Counted from the stretch's first letter, positions 8,209 to 16,822 are shown. The stretch is 64,000 bases of DNA from Paenibacillus sp. H1-7 (GCF_022354825.1 NZ_CP031168.1:7740501-7804500), one strand, 5' to 3'. Numbers and translations are program-made. Notes: generated by a model from the letters alone, not told the origin.

Positions 8209-10164
8209 ATGCTGCTGCAAGTATCGGGAATTACAAAAAGCTACGGCATCAACACCGTGCTTTCCAATATATCGCTGCAAATCGAACCGAGGGAACGCAT
8301 CGGCCTCGTCGGGGTGAACGGCGCAGGCAAATCGACTTTGCTGCAAATTATCGCCGGGGAGATGTCCTACGATTCGGGGGATATTTTCAAAGCGAAGGAA
8401 ACGAAGGTCGGCTATTTAAAACAAAACAGCGGCCTGAACTCGGACAAATCGATCTGGGAGGAACTGCGCAGCGTCTTCGATCATCTGCATGAAGCGGAGA
8501 AGGAGCTCCGCAAGCTGGAAGCCATGATGTCCGATCCGGCCGTACTGGCTAACGAAAAGCAAACCGAGGACACGATGAAGCGCTACGCCTCGCTGTCCGA
8601 ATGGTTCAAGGAGCAGGGCGGCTACGAGGCGGATGCCCGTATCCGCGGCATATTGCACGGGATGGGCTTCGGCGATTTCGCGCCGGACACCGTCATCAAC
8701 ACGTTGAGCGGAGGCCAAAAGACGCGTCTCGCCTTGGCCAAAATGCTGCTGCAGGCTCCCGATTTGCTGCTTCTGGACGAGCCGACGAACCATCTCGACA
8801 TTCAGACTCTTACGTGGCTCGAGGGCTATTTGCGCTCGTACTCCGGGGCTATTCTGGTCGTGTCCCATGACCGGTATTTTTTGGACGCGCTCGTCAATGC
8901 CATTTACGAAATCGAACGGACGACATCCAAGCGCTATACGGGCAATTACACCCGTTATGTCGAGATCAAGCAGGCCGATTACGAAATCCAGCTGAAGCAG
9001 TTCGAAAAGCAGCAGGAGGAAATCGCCAAGATGGAGGAGTTCGTCCAGCGCAACATCGTCCGCGCTTCCACGACCAAGCGGGCGCAAAGCCGCCGCAAGG
9101 CGCTGGAGAAGATGGACCGTCTGGATAAGCCGATGGGCGAATTGAAACGGGCGAGCTTCGCGTTCGAGGTGGAGCAGCCGTCCGGCAAGGAAGTGCTGCA
9201 GGTAAGCGGCGTGTCCGTATCGTACGATAGCAGCAAGCCGCTATTGAAGGACGTGTCCTTCCAGCTGCGCCGGGGAGATACGGCCGCCCTGATCGGGCCG
9301 AACGGGATCGGCAAATCGACGCTGCTGAAGACGCTGATCGGAGATCAGCAGCCGGACAAAGGCGACATCCGCTGGGGAGCCAACGTCCGGATCGGCTACT
9401 ACGATCAGGAGCAAAAGGGACTGAATCCGAACAATACCGTCTTGGGCGAAGTATGGGATGCGTTCCCGAACCTGGAGGAAGCAAGGATTCGTACCGTTCT
9501 GGGGAGCTTCTTGTTCAGCGGCGAGGACGTGTTCAAAAAAGTATCGTCCTTGAGCGGCGGCGAGAAAGCCCGCGTCTCTCTCGCCAAGCTGATGCTGGAG
9601 AAGGCCAACGTCCTTATTCTCGACGAGCCTACCAACCATCTGGACCTGTTCAGCAAGGAAGTGCTGGAGTCGGCCCTGATCGACTATGAGGGCACGCTGC
9701 TGTTTATTTCCCATGACCGGTACTTTTTGAACAAGATGGCCGAGCAGATGCTAGAGCTGTCCGGCGATGGAGTCACTCCTTATTTGGGCAACTATGACGA
9801 CTATGTGGAAAAGAAGCAGGAGCTCGCGGAGATGGAGCAGCAGCGGCTGGCCATGGAAGCCGCCAAAAGCAAGAGCGGCGGAGGTGCGACAGCGAGCAAA
9901 GCCGCGGCAGCGCAAGCTCCGGAGAGCGGCTACGAGGCCAATAAGCAGGCGAAGCGCGATGAACGGACGAAGCAGCGCAAGCTCGAGCAGCTGGAGCAGA
10001 CGATAGCCAAGCTCGAAGAGGAGATCGCCTCCATCGAGGAGGAGCTAGCCCTGCCGGAAGTGTACAACGACTATGTGCTGGTACAGCAGAAGAACGAAGC
10101 GATCGAACAGAAAAAAGCCCAGCTGGCGGACTGCTACGAGCAGTGGGAGCAGCTGGCGGAGTAA
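8209..10164 (+). CDS. ydiF: ABC-F family ATPase, YdiF type (ribosome-associated)
   Basis: A soluble duplicated ABC protein of 651 residues with no membrane domain. ABC-F proteins bind the ribosomal E site and relieve stalled translation. The first nucleotide-binding domain has GVNGAGKST, LSGGQKTRLALA and LLLLDEPTNHLD. An Arg/Lys-rich inter-domain linker (ASTTKRAQSRRKALEKMDR) follows. The second domain has GPNGIGKST, LSGGEKARVSLA and LILDEPTNHLD. The end is a long charged coiled coil (about residues 540-651), as in the YdiF/Uup branch. The whole sequence resembles Bacillus YdiF closely. TTAGGAGG precedes the ATG. Whether it confers drug tolerance cannot be read from sequence. Confidence 0.93.
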   Translation: MLLQVSGITKSYGINTVLSNISLQIEPRERIGLVGVNGAGKSTLLQIIAGEMSYDSGDIFKAKETKVGYLKQNSGLNSDKSIWEELRSVFDHLHEAEKELRKLEAMMSDPAVLANEKQTEDTMKRYASLSEWFKEQGGYEADARIRGILHGMGFGDFAPDTVINTLSGGQKTRLALAKMLLQAPDLLLLDEPTNHLDIQTLTWLEGYLRSYSGAILVVSHDRYFLDALVNAIYEIERTTSKRYTGNYTRYVEIKQADYEIQLKQFEKQQEEIAKMEEFVQRNIVRASTTKRAQSRRKALEKMDRLDKPMGELKRASFAFEVEQPSGKEVLQVSGVSVSYDSSKPLLKDVSFQLRRGDTAALIGPNGIGKSTLLKTLIGDQQPDKGDIRWGANVRIGYYDQEQKGLNPNNTVLGEVWDAFPNLEEARIRTVLGSFLFSGEDVFKKVSSLSGGEKARVSLAKLMLEKANVLILDEPTNHLDLFSKEVLESALIDYEGTLLFISHDRYFLNKMAEQMLELSGDGVTPYLGNYDDYVEKKQELAEMEQQRLAMEAAKSKSGGGATASKAAAAQAPESGYEANKQAKRDERTKQRKLEQLEQTIAKLEEEIASIEEELALPEVYNDYVLVQQKNEAIEQKKAQLADCYEQWEQLAE

Positions 10165-10171
10165 AAGATGG

Positions 10172-10203
10172 AAGGCGCCTGACGGGATGTCGGGCGCCTT
10201 TTC
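10172..10203 (+). terminator. First terminator after the ABC-F gene
   Basis: AAGGCGCC (10172-10179) pairs with GGCGCCTT (10193-10200), with an inner GAC/GTC extension, followed by TT. Confidence 0.75.
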
Positions 10204-10207
10204 ACAT

Positions 10208-10240
10208 GCCGGGAAGTCCGATGGACTTTTCGGCTTTTTT
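10208..10240 (+). terminator. Second, tandem terminator after the ABC-F gene
   Basis: GCCGGGAAGTCC (10208-10219) pairs with GGACTTTTCGGC (10223-10234), 12 pairs including two G-U, three-base loop, followed by six T. Confidence 0.8.
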
Positions 10241-10449
10241 ATTTGGAGGGGCGTATTAGGCAGCACGCCCCATCGGCATTGAGTATGTGCTGCATTGGGA
10301 TTTCCCAGCAGCACGGCTCTTGCAGATGGAGCGAGCTTGTGGTGATATCTGCAGCAAGCTCGCTCCAGGGATTTTGGTGATAACGGAGTCGTAATCACCG
10401 TCCACTTGCTGGGATGCCTGATCGGCTGACTGACCAAAGACGATCAGGC
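10241..10449. repeat. Series of inverted repeats without T-tracts in the convergent intergenic region
   Basis: Perfect inverted pairs: GCAGCAC (10260-10266 region) with GTGCTGC (10287-10293 region), GGAGCGAGCTTG (10328-10339) with CAAGCTCGCTCC (10355-10366), and GCCTGATCG (10416-10424) with CGATCAGGC (10441-10449). The last overlaps the stop codon of the minus-strand gene. TGCAGAT (10321-10327) can also pair with ATCTGCA (10347-10353), excluding the 12-bp stem. No gene is seen here. Confidence 0.6.
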
Positions 10450-13056
10450 GCCCTCCAGCTTGAGCAGCAGCAGAGGCACGCTGCTGTAAATGATCATCGT
10501 CCCGGCCGCGACGATGCCCGAGTCATTGAGCAGGAGCGCGGCGATTGCTCCGATCACATTGGCTGCGCATCCGTACATAATGTACGGGTAGCGCCTTTGC
10601 CACCGGCGAAACAGCCCGCGCGGCCGGAGCACCAGCACGGCCATAACAACCATGCTGGTGAGCAGCACCTTGCTCCAGGCCGAGACGCCGATCAGGTGCC
10701 AATTCATCTGCAGCTTGCGCACGATGATGGCCCAGATGATGTCGAGGCGACCCTGGAGCAGCGTATCGAATGCGCGGCCGATATGGCTCTGGCCGCCGCC
10801 TGTTGTGGCTGCGCTTGGATTCAGCAGCCACAGGAGCACGAGCGCTGCACCGAGCAGCAGCGCGAGGGCGGGCGCCGTGCGCAGCCAGCGGCGCCCGCTA
10901 GCCAGGCGCGCACCAAGCGCGCCGAAGCCCACCGCCGCGGACAGCGCTCCGCCGGCGTTGGTGCCAAGCGCGGGCGCCGCGAGGTAGCCCGCGACGGCGG
11001 CGCCGACGGCCGCGGCGGGCCAAGCGCGCCAGACGGCCGCCGCTCGCGCCGCCAAGCGGCTCCGGCGCCGGGTGCCCGGCGCTGCGGCATGCGCGGCGAC
11101 GGCGCTCGCTATCGGGCCGCGGGCACGCAGCCACGGCGCAAGCGTGCCTGCGCCCGTGAGCCGCCAGGCGGCGCGGCCGCTTGGCTGCGGCTCCGGCGCG
11201 CCGTGCAGCAGCGCGGGCGTATGGCTGCCGCTGCCGGGCACGGCGGCTGCCGCCGGCTGTTGCGCCTCGGCCGTCTGCGCAGGCGGGAGGCCTGCCCCGC
11301 CGTCGCTAGCGGCAGCGCTGCGGCTCTGGCGGCGGGCGGCCAGCACCGCCTGCTGCAGCGCCGTAAGGCCGAGCAGCGCGGCGCCGAGCAGCACGCCCAT
11401 GCATTCGTTGCCCATGCCGTAGTAACGGGCCCCGATCATCGGGTCGTAGCCCAGCACGGAGCGCTGCATCGCTTTGGCGCCGTGCATGCCGTCATAGAGC
11501 AGCAGCAGCGTCACCAAGCTGCCGCTTCCAGCCAAGCAGGCTGCGAATCCGCCCGGCTTCCTCGAATACACGGCGCAGCCTGCGCTTAAAGCCGCCACTG
11601 CTCCCAATGCAACAGCCGCTGTCCAGCCCGAAGGCTCTCCAGGCAGCCACCCCATCGACAGCAGCCCGGCTGGCGCCAGCAGCAAGGAGAATAGCAGCGC
11701 TTTACCAACTGCCGCTGTCCTTTGCCCAATCCGCTCCCCTGCAAACATGGCAACGATCAGAACAAGAAGCATAACCGCAACTTCATATATAGCCAGCCCG
11801 TACAGCAAAGGGGGCCGCAGAGCATAAATTTGCCGCATCTCGCGCACCTGGCTCAGGAGTGTTTCCAATCCTGCACCCTCTTGCTCTGCTTGAATCGGCA
11901 GCCCGATCATCTCCTCCGATCCAGGAAGTCCGAACCGTCCCAACAGCGTAGGGGCAATATCTACTAACGAAACGATTCCTTGCCGTCTTGTCGTAGCCGA
12001 GGTCAGCAGGCCCTCGTTTTGCTCCGTACCTTTTGAGGGAACGATCAGCAGTGGCCCCAGATAAGCTTTTTGCTTCACCGCATCCGCGTGAACTTGAGGA
12101 CTGAACATCCACAGCTCGGAGTGGTCTCCCGGCGTGCCTGAATCCATGGTACGAACGATTTGGCCGATGAATCGATCCATTTCAGCGAGTACGCTTCGTT
12201 TGGCAATGGCAAACGCCTCGTCCGAGTAGTACGATTTTTCATCGTAAAGCCGTTGAAAATCACCGAGCTCCATCAAAGTAACCGATGGAGATGGCTGTTC
12301 AAGCCAGCGCTTCAGCAGCCACGGATAATTCGTTCTCCAGCCTGCCGGACCCAAAGGATCGCGGAGCAAGCCCGCACCGCTTACATCCCCGGATGGTACC
12401 GTGCTTGATCCGTCCATCAGCATGAGCGGAGCGTACCGGCGATGCATGTTCCTCGCCTCTTTCTCCGGCATAGTTCCCGGTTTGGCCGCTCCGGCCCGAT
12501 CTGCATTCCCCCAGACGCTAAGCCTGATTCCTGCCGCCCGGAGCTTCTCTCCAAGCAGACCCGGCTGCGCCTTATAGTAGTTGGATGCATTTTGTCTGCG
12601 CATCGCTTCCGCTTCCTTCACAACGATAGCGCTGTCCGTTTCATGACCGCCGTACCGCCTATATCGTTGCCCCGCGGGTTCTCCCTGAACGCGCTCCTCG
12701 CGCTGCATGCCTTGCACACCCGGGCTCCCTTCGGCAAAATGCCCGGCGCCTAAAGACAAATACACATCCTCGAGTCCACGGCCCGGCGTCCGGATATTCA
12801 TCGAGCCCCAAGCTCCCCGCCGGCCAAGGCCGGTCAACACAGGCATAGCCGCCGCATCGGGCTGTTCCAGCTCCAAGAAGGAAAAGCCGGGTATAGACAA
12901 AAGCAGCAATTTAGCGGGATCCGGCCCTATCGCTTTGCCGCTTGGTACGGAAGACTCTGAAAGCTGCTGCAACTCCGCGGCTAGACCGCTGAACGGAACC
13001 ATGCACATACCCATCAGCAGAGCTAATGCAGCGCAGCGACGATATCGAGCAATCAT
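10444..13056 (-). CDS. Membrane protein with degenerate alkaline-phosphatase-like ectodomain and polytopic C-terminal half
   Basis: An 870-residue protein of unknown function. Residues 1-27 are a signal peptide or first membrane segment. Residues about 48-400 follow the alkaline phosphatase superfamily order: LLLLSIPGFSF where enzymes have an Asp, LSLGAGH near the usual nucleophile, AEMDRFIGQIVRTM, LWMFSP where enzymes have SDHG, and SLVDIAPTLLGRFGLP. The metal ligands are therefore largely missing. From about 413 to 870 there are some ten hydrophobic segments, with conserved-looking GYDPMIGARYYGMGNE (536-551) and NDSGIVAAG (844-852). A GC-rich Ala/Pro/Arg linker (about 572-655) interrupts the membrane part. 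AAGGAG precedes the ATG. The order resembles GPI-ethanolamine-phosphate transferases, but a catalytic role is doubtful. Confidence 0.75.
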   Translation of the reverse strand: MIARYRRCAALALLMGMCMVPFSGLAAELQQLSESSVPSGKAIGPDPAKLLLLSIPGFSFLELEQPDAAAMPVLTGLGRRGAWGSMNIRTPGRGLEDVYLSLGAGHFAEGSPGVQGMQREERVQGEPAGQRYRRYGGHETDSAIVVKEAEAMRRQNASNYYKAQPGLLGEKLRAAGIRLSVWGNADRAGAAKPGTMPEKEARNMHRRYAPLMLMDGSSTVPSGDVSGAGLLRDPLGPAGWRTNYPWLLKRWLEQPSPSVTLMELGDFQRLYDEKSYYSDEAFAIAKRSVLAEMDRFIGQIVRTMDSGTPGDHSELWMFSPQVHADAVKQKAYLGPLLIVPSKGTEQNEGLLTSATTRRQGIVSLVDIAPTLLGRFGLPGSEEMIGLPIQAEQEGAGLETLLSQVREMRQIYALRPPLLYGLAIYEVAVMLLVLIVAMFAGERIGQRTAAVGKALLFSLLLAPAGLLSMGWLPGEPSGWTAAVALGAVAALSAGCAVYSRKPGGFAACLAGSGSLVTLLLLYDGMHGAKAMQRSVLGYDPMIGARYYGMGNECMGVLLGAALLGLTALQQAVLAARRQSRSAAASDGGAGLPPAQTAEAQQPAAAAVPGSGSHTPALLHGAPEPQPSGRAAWRLTGAGTLAPWLRARGPIASAVAAHAAAPGTRRRSRLAARAAAVWRAWPAAAVGAAVAGYLAAPALGTNAGGALSAAVGFGALGARLASGRRWLRTAPALALLLGAALVLLWLLNPSAATTGGGQSHIGRAFDTLLQGRLDIIWAIIVRKLQMNWHLIGVSAWSKVLLTSMVVMAVLVLRPRGLFRRWQRRYPYIMYGCAANVIGAIAALLLNDSGIVAAGTMIIYSSVPLLLLKLEGA

Positions 13057-13164
13057 ACGGGATGTTCTCCTTACATTTCATAATGTGAACGTTACAGGAA
13101 GGTCATTAATTATGACGAGCTGCTTTGAGCTACTTTCCCCCATAATTCTCCTGTTTATCCATCC

Positions 13165-13407
13165 TGTGCATAGACGGGGTTCCCATACGCTTATCCACAT
13201 GGTTATCAACAAAGAAAAGTCGATAAATAACTAGAAAAATCGCCGTTTTGCCGCTCATCCACAGATTTGTCCACATTATCCACAGAAAACACCGATTTGG
13301 ATTATCCACCTGCCCCCTGTCGAATGAGGCAGTTTTTTTGCCCATTTACAGCCTCTTTACAAACTTATGCACATTATACACAAAGGCTGTGGATAACTAT
13401 ATCCACA
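13165..13407. promoter_or_regulatory. Cluster of DnaA-box-like sequences (B)
   Basis: Exact matches to TTWTNCACA: TTATCCACA (13191-13199), TTATCCACA (13276-13284), TTATGCACA (13365-13373), TTATACACA (13374-13382) and TGTGGATAA (13388-13396). One-mismatch copies lie at 13165-13173, 13203-13211, 13255-13263, 13267-13275, 13302-13310 and 13399-13407. About one exact TTATCCACA per 130 kb of double-stranded random sequence is expected, so the density is striking. No dnaA or dnaN gene is nearby. Confidence 0.65.
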
Positions 13408-13413
13408 GCCTTT
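13382..13413. terminator. 14-bp perfect inverted repeat, likely terminator of the 13483 gene
   Basis: AAAGGCTGTGGATA (13382-13395) and TATCCACAGCCTTT (13400-13413) with a four-base loop. It lies 70 bases after the stop of the methyltransferase gene. The T-tract is only TTTG, and both arms contain DnaA-box-like sequences, so it may have another role. Confidence 0.6.
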
Positions 13414-13482
13414 GTCTTCTTCACTTTAGAAGCCCTATTATCCGCCATTCGTTGTATGGACATAAGTAGCGCAATCCGAGGT

Positions 13483-14313
13483 TTAACTACCTCCAACAAC
13501 CTTCACGCCAATGTACAAAATATGCGGCGAAACGCCCAGCAAATACGGATTGTCCGCCGTCTCCTTCAACAGCTCGAAAAGGGTCTCCATCTCCGCTTCT
13601 CCCCGGCTTCGCCAGTAGCTCCATTGATCCGGCTGCAGCAGGGATGCGATGTTCGAGCTGCCGATCATTTTCACCATGGCGAACCCATACTTGCTCATAA
13701 AAGGCTGGATGTCTTCCACCCGCGTATAATACGCCCCGGTAAACCGTCCCTCATCGCTATGGTCAAAAGCGCCGGATTCCATAAACGCCGCGATTTGCTC
13801 CGCGCTGTCATTAGGCTTCCACTGACGAGGATGCAGCAGCGAGGAGATCAAATGCCTCGTTCGCGGCATAAAAGCGACGAATACGACGCCTCCCGGCTTC
13901 GTCACCCGGTAGAGCTCCTTGACCGCCTTCGCCCGATCCTCCTCAGCCTGCAGATGATACATAGGTCCGAGCATCAGGGAAGCGGCGAACCGATCCCTCT
14001 CGAGACAGCTCAGATCCATCGCATCGGCAGAATGGAATCCGTCGAACTGTCCCTCCAGGCCCAGCTCCTTGGCTTTACTCTGTGCCATGTTTACAAGCTT
14101 GGGGGTGATATCCGTTACCGTAACCCGGTAGCCGCTTGCGGCCAGCTTCATCGAATATTTGCCCGGTCCAGCCCCATTGTCCAGGACGGGTCCCGCTTCG
14201 GGCTTAGGCAGATAAGCCTTCATGAAATGCCAGTTGATCATCATTTCAACAGGCTCCCGATCAAGCCTTCCCCACTCGTCAAACGATTCGTAATACTTTA
14301 CGATGGCGCTCAT
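13483..14313 (-). CDS. Class I SAM-dependent methyltransferase
   Basis: A 276-residue cytosolic methyltransferase. Motif I is VLDNGAGPGKYSMKLA (about residues 43-58), followed by the acidic strand VTVTDITP, the SADAMDLS segment and the post-motif LYRVTKPGGVVFVAFM. No substrate-specific domain is present. GGGGGAG lies six bases before the ATG. It is near leuA, but with a different predicted role and a 98-bp gap; no functional link is proposed. Confidence 0.85.
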   Translation of the reverse strand: MSAIVKYYESFDEWGRLDREPVEMMINWHFMKAYLPKPEAGPVLDNGAGPGKYSMKLAASGYRVTVTDITPKLVNMAQSKAKELGLEGQFDGFHSADAMDLSCLERDRFAASLMLGPMYHLQAEEDRAKAVKELYRVTKPGGVVFVAFMPRTRHLISSLLHPRQWKPNDSAEQIAAFMESGAFDHSDEGRFTGAYYTRVEDIQPFMSKYGFAMVKMIGSSNIASLLQPDQWSYWRSRGEAEMETLFELLKETADNPYLLGVSPHILYIGVKVVGGS

Positions 14314-14411
14314 GGTCGACTCCCCCTAATACCATAGGTTATTGCCGGCAAATCAACGATGCGGACATTTTCACACGGTCACATTCGCAGAAAGCCCTAC
14401 TTTCTTGCTCC

Positions 14412-16010
14412 TTACCCTGCGGAAACCGCTCCTTGCACTTGTCTGTTTGCGACATGCTCGCGAACCGCCTGGTTACACGCAGCCATGAACGCCTGAGCGA
14501 CCGCCATCAGCACATCGCGATGGATCGATACGCCTCGGTACGTATTCTCAGCAGCACTTACCGTTACGATCGCTTCCCCGTTCGCTTCCTCGCCGGAAGA
14601 TAACGAGTACAGCTCCAAATCGGCAAAATCGACTTCGATCGGCAGCATCTGCTTGATCCCTGCAACCAGCGCCTCTACCGGGCCTTCGCCGGTTCCCGAT
14701 GTGACGATTTCCTCACCGGTTACATTGTCCTTGATGGTGCAGGAAGCCATCCGGTGACCGGTCGTTCCCGTCAATACTTGAGCTTGAACCAGCGTGTACG
14801 GCTCCAGCACCGTATTCACCGTATGTCCGACCAGCTCCATCAACTGATGATCCTGAACCACCTTTTGCGCATCAGCCAATTGCTTGAATTTGATGTACAA
14901 CGTCTCCATTTGTTCGTCGGTCAGCTGGACTCCGTACTGGCTTACACGGTGCTTGATCGCATGGCGGCCGGAATGCTTGCCCAAAATGATCATGCTGCGC
15001 GGAACGCCCAACCGGTCGGGATCCATGATCTCGTAGGTGCTGCGATTTTTCAGCAAGCCGTCCTGATGAATGCCCGCCTCATGCTGGAACGCATTGCGTC
15101 CGACGATCGGCTTGTTGAACGCGATAGGGAAGCTCATGGCGCGGCTTACTTTTTGCGATACCTCGTAAATGTGCTCCGTACGGATCCCCGTCTCGGCACC
15201 CAACGCTTCCTTGCGCGTCTCTACCGCCATCACCAGCTCCTCCAGCGAGCAATTGCCGGCTCTCTCGCCTACGCCGTTCACCGTCACCTCTACCTGCGTT
15301 ACCCCTGCACGGATCGCCGCCAAGCTGTTGGCTACGGCAAGGCCCAAATCGTTATGGCAGTGAGCGCTGAACTCGACTTTGTCGCTGCCGCGAACGTTGT
15401 TCATAACGCGGGTGAACATAGCGCCGTACTCCTCCGGAAGCGCGTAGCCGACCGTGTCCGGAATATTGATGATTGTCGCTCCTTCCTGAATGACTGCTTC
15501 AATCATTTCGAACAAGAACTCATCTCCGGTTCTCGTCGCATCCATCGGAGAAAACTCGACACGGTCCACAAACTGCTTCGCATAAGCGACCATCGAACGG
15601 GCGATGTGAATGACCTGCTCTCTCGACTTGCGCAGCTGGAAGTCCAAATGAATGTTCGACGACGACAGGAACATGTGCAATCTGCGGCGCTCCGCCGCTT
15701 CGGTAGCTCGAACCGCGGCATCGATATCCTCTTTGACCGCTCGGCCGAAGCCGCATATTTCCACCCCCTGGATTTCACGGGAAATTTGCTGTACCGCCAT
15801 GAAATCGCCGGGGCTCGAAATCGGGAAGCCGGGCTCGATCACATCGACACCCAAACGGGCCAATTGCTTTGCAATGACGATTTTTTGCTCTGGGTGCAAG
15901 GAAGCTCCCGGCGCTTGCTCGCCGTCTCTCAAGGTCGTATCGAAAATACGGATTCGTCTCACAGCTTTATTCGTTTCTTTCGCGGATGGGTTTTGGTTGT
16001 TCGTTGTCAT
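14412..16010 (-). CDS. leuA: 2-isopropylmalate synthase
   Basis: LeuA condenses acetyl-CoA with 2-ketoisovalerate, the first committed step of leucine synthesis. The protein has 532 residues. The N-terminal HMGL-type barrel shows FDTTLRDGEQAPG and the metal-binding SAHCHNDLGLA. The GNCSLEELVMA helix and the EAGIHQDGLLKN segment follow, and the last 130 residues form the leucine-responsive allosteric domain. The frame extends to 16061, but GAGGAGG lies nine bases before the ATG at 16010. Two tandem T-box leaders upstream indicate control by uncharged tRNA-Leu. Other leucine genes are not adjacent in the window. Confidence 0.96.
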   Translation of the reverse strand: MTTNNQNPSAKETNKAVRRIRIFDTTLRDGEQAPGASLHPEQKIVIAKQLARLGVDVIEPGFPISSPGDFMAVQQISREIQGVEICGFGRAVKEDIDAAVRATEAAERRRLHMFLSSSNIHLDFQLRKSREQVIHIARSMVAYAKQFVDRVEFSPMDATRTGDEFLFEMIEAVIQEGATIINIPDTVGYALPEEYGAMFTRVMNNVRGSDKVEFSAHCHNDLGLAVANSLAAIRAGVTQVEVTVNGVGERAGNCSLEELVMAVETRKEALGAETGIRTEHIYEVSQKVSRAMSFPIAFNKPIVGRNAFQHEAGIHQDGLLKNRSTYEIMDPDRLGVPRSMIILGKHSGRHAIKHRVSQYGVQLTDEQMETLYIKFKQLADAQKVVQDHQLMELVGHTVNTVLEPYTLVQAQVLTGTTGHRMASCTIKDNVTGEEIVTSGTGEGPVEALVAGIKQMLPIEVDFADLELYSLSSGEEANGEAIVTVSAAENTYRGVSIHRDVLMAVAQAFMAACNQAVREHVANRQVQGAVSAG

Positions 16011-16105
16011 GGGTAATTCCTCCTCAAAAATGAATGGTTGCTTGGCTGCTTCGTGCATCAATCTCTTATTCGTTTGCTTGTTGTCCTACGCCCTGCGGTG
16101 AATAC

Positions 16106-16420
16106 AAAAAGACCCGCCGTCTCCTTGTAAGAGACGACAGGCCTTAGGCTGCCGCGGTACCACTCTCGTTGACTCCTCTGTTCGGGGAGTCCACCTCGCT
16201 CGCAATCCGGTAAGGGAGCTTGCACTCCCTTGCCCGGTTCATTGCGCCCCCTGTCACGTGGGGCTAATCCGTCAAAGCTTACTTGCCAGCTGCGCTGGGT
16301 TCCGCCTTGCCGCTCCCGGGCGAGCTTCTGGCTCCGTTGACTGCGTCGCACCGACCCGCAGCTCTCTGATCATCCGGATCACCCTACTGTTCCCGTTCCA
16401 AGCGTTTGATCTATGGAATT
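16106..16420 (-). promoter_or_regulatory. T-box leader B of leuA (proximal, probably Leu)
   Basis: Read on the minus strand: GGAACAGTAGG at the start of stem I, AGAGAGCTGCGGG with GGTGCGACGCAG in the apical part, GAAGCTCGCCCGGGAGC in the specifier region (CTC the likely Leu codon), an extra hairpin GGGAGTGCAAGCTCCC, then the T-box AGTGGTACCGCGG (16152-16164) and a terminator ending in TTTTT (16106-16143). It should let leuA be transcribed only when tRNA-Leu is uncharged. Confidence 0.9.
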
Positions 16421-16455
16421 GTTCATCTCGTTAATGTTTGATTGTCTTAATAACC

Positions 16456-16755
16456 AAAAAAGGCCTGCCGTCTCCTTATAAGAGACGACAGACCTTGTCT
16501 ATCGCGGTACCACTCTTGTTGACCCCGGCTTGCAGCCGAAAGTCCGCCTTAGTGTGCCTGGGCGTTCAAATCGCCGGCACTGCCTGATCACGGGGGCAAT
16601 CCGTCGTAGCCTACTTTCCGATGCAGCGCTACATCGTTTCGGCTCCGCCGCTCCCGGGCGAGCTTCGTTGGCTTCTCCGACTGCGTTGCACCACCCGCAG
16701 CTCTCTGTACAGATCCGGCCGACTACTGTTCCCGTTCTTCGCGTTTTTGATATTG
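16456..16755 (-). promoter_or_regulatory. T-box leader A of leuA (distal, probably Leu)
   Basis: A second complete leader just upstream of leader B: GGAACAGTAG, AGAGAGCTGCGGG, the same GAAGCTCGCCCGGGAGC specifier segment, AGTGGTACCGCG (about 16503-16515) and a terminator with six T (16456-16496). The terminators and specifier segments of the two copies are almost identical, suggesting duplication. No promoter is evident between them, so a transcript must pass both. Confidence 0.9.
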
Positions 16756-16761
16756 TTTGCA

Positions 16762-16790
16762 ATTATAGTATGTCATTTTCCAATTGTCAA
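16762..16790 (-). promoter_or_regulatory. Consensus sigma-A promoter of the leuA leader
   Basis: On the minus strand TTGACA (16785-16790), 17-base spacer, TATAAT (16762-16767): a perfect vegetative promoter placed directly before T-box leader A. Confidence 0.92.
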
Positions 16791-16822
16791 TGCGTGATTT
16801 TTCAAAATATTTTACAAACATG

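Larger units (their letters stand above)
13057..13482. other. 426-bp intergenic region, AT-rich, with DnaA-box cluster
   Basis: No gene. It separates two minus-strand genes. The first 100 bases hold the ribosome site and probable promoter zone of the 10444-13056 gene; 13165-13413 holds a dense set of DnaA-box-like sequences ending in a long inverted repeat. Confidence 0.75.

Noticed and set aside
10414..11589. Long open frame on the plus strand (391 codons) opposite the membrane-protein gene
   Set aside because: It arises from GC-rich codons of the minus-strand gene; its protein is Arg/Ala/Gln-rich without motifs and has no good start signal.
13165..13413. Chromosomal origin of replication
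   Set aside because: No dnaA, dnaN, recF or rpmH nearby and no clear AT-rich unwinding element beside the boxes; an accessory cluster is more likely.
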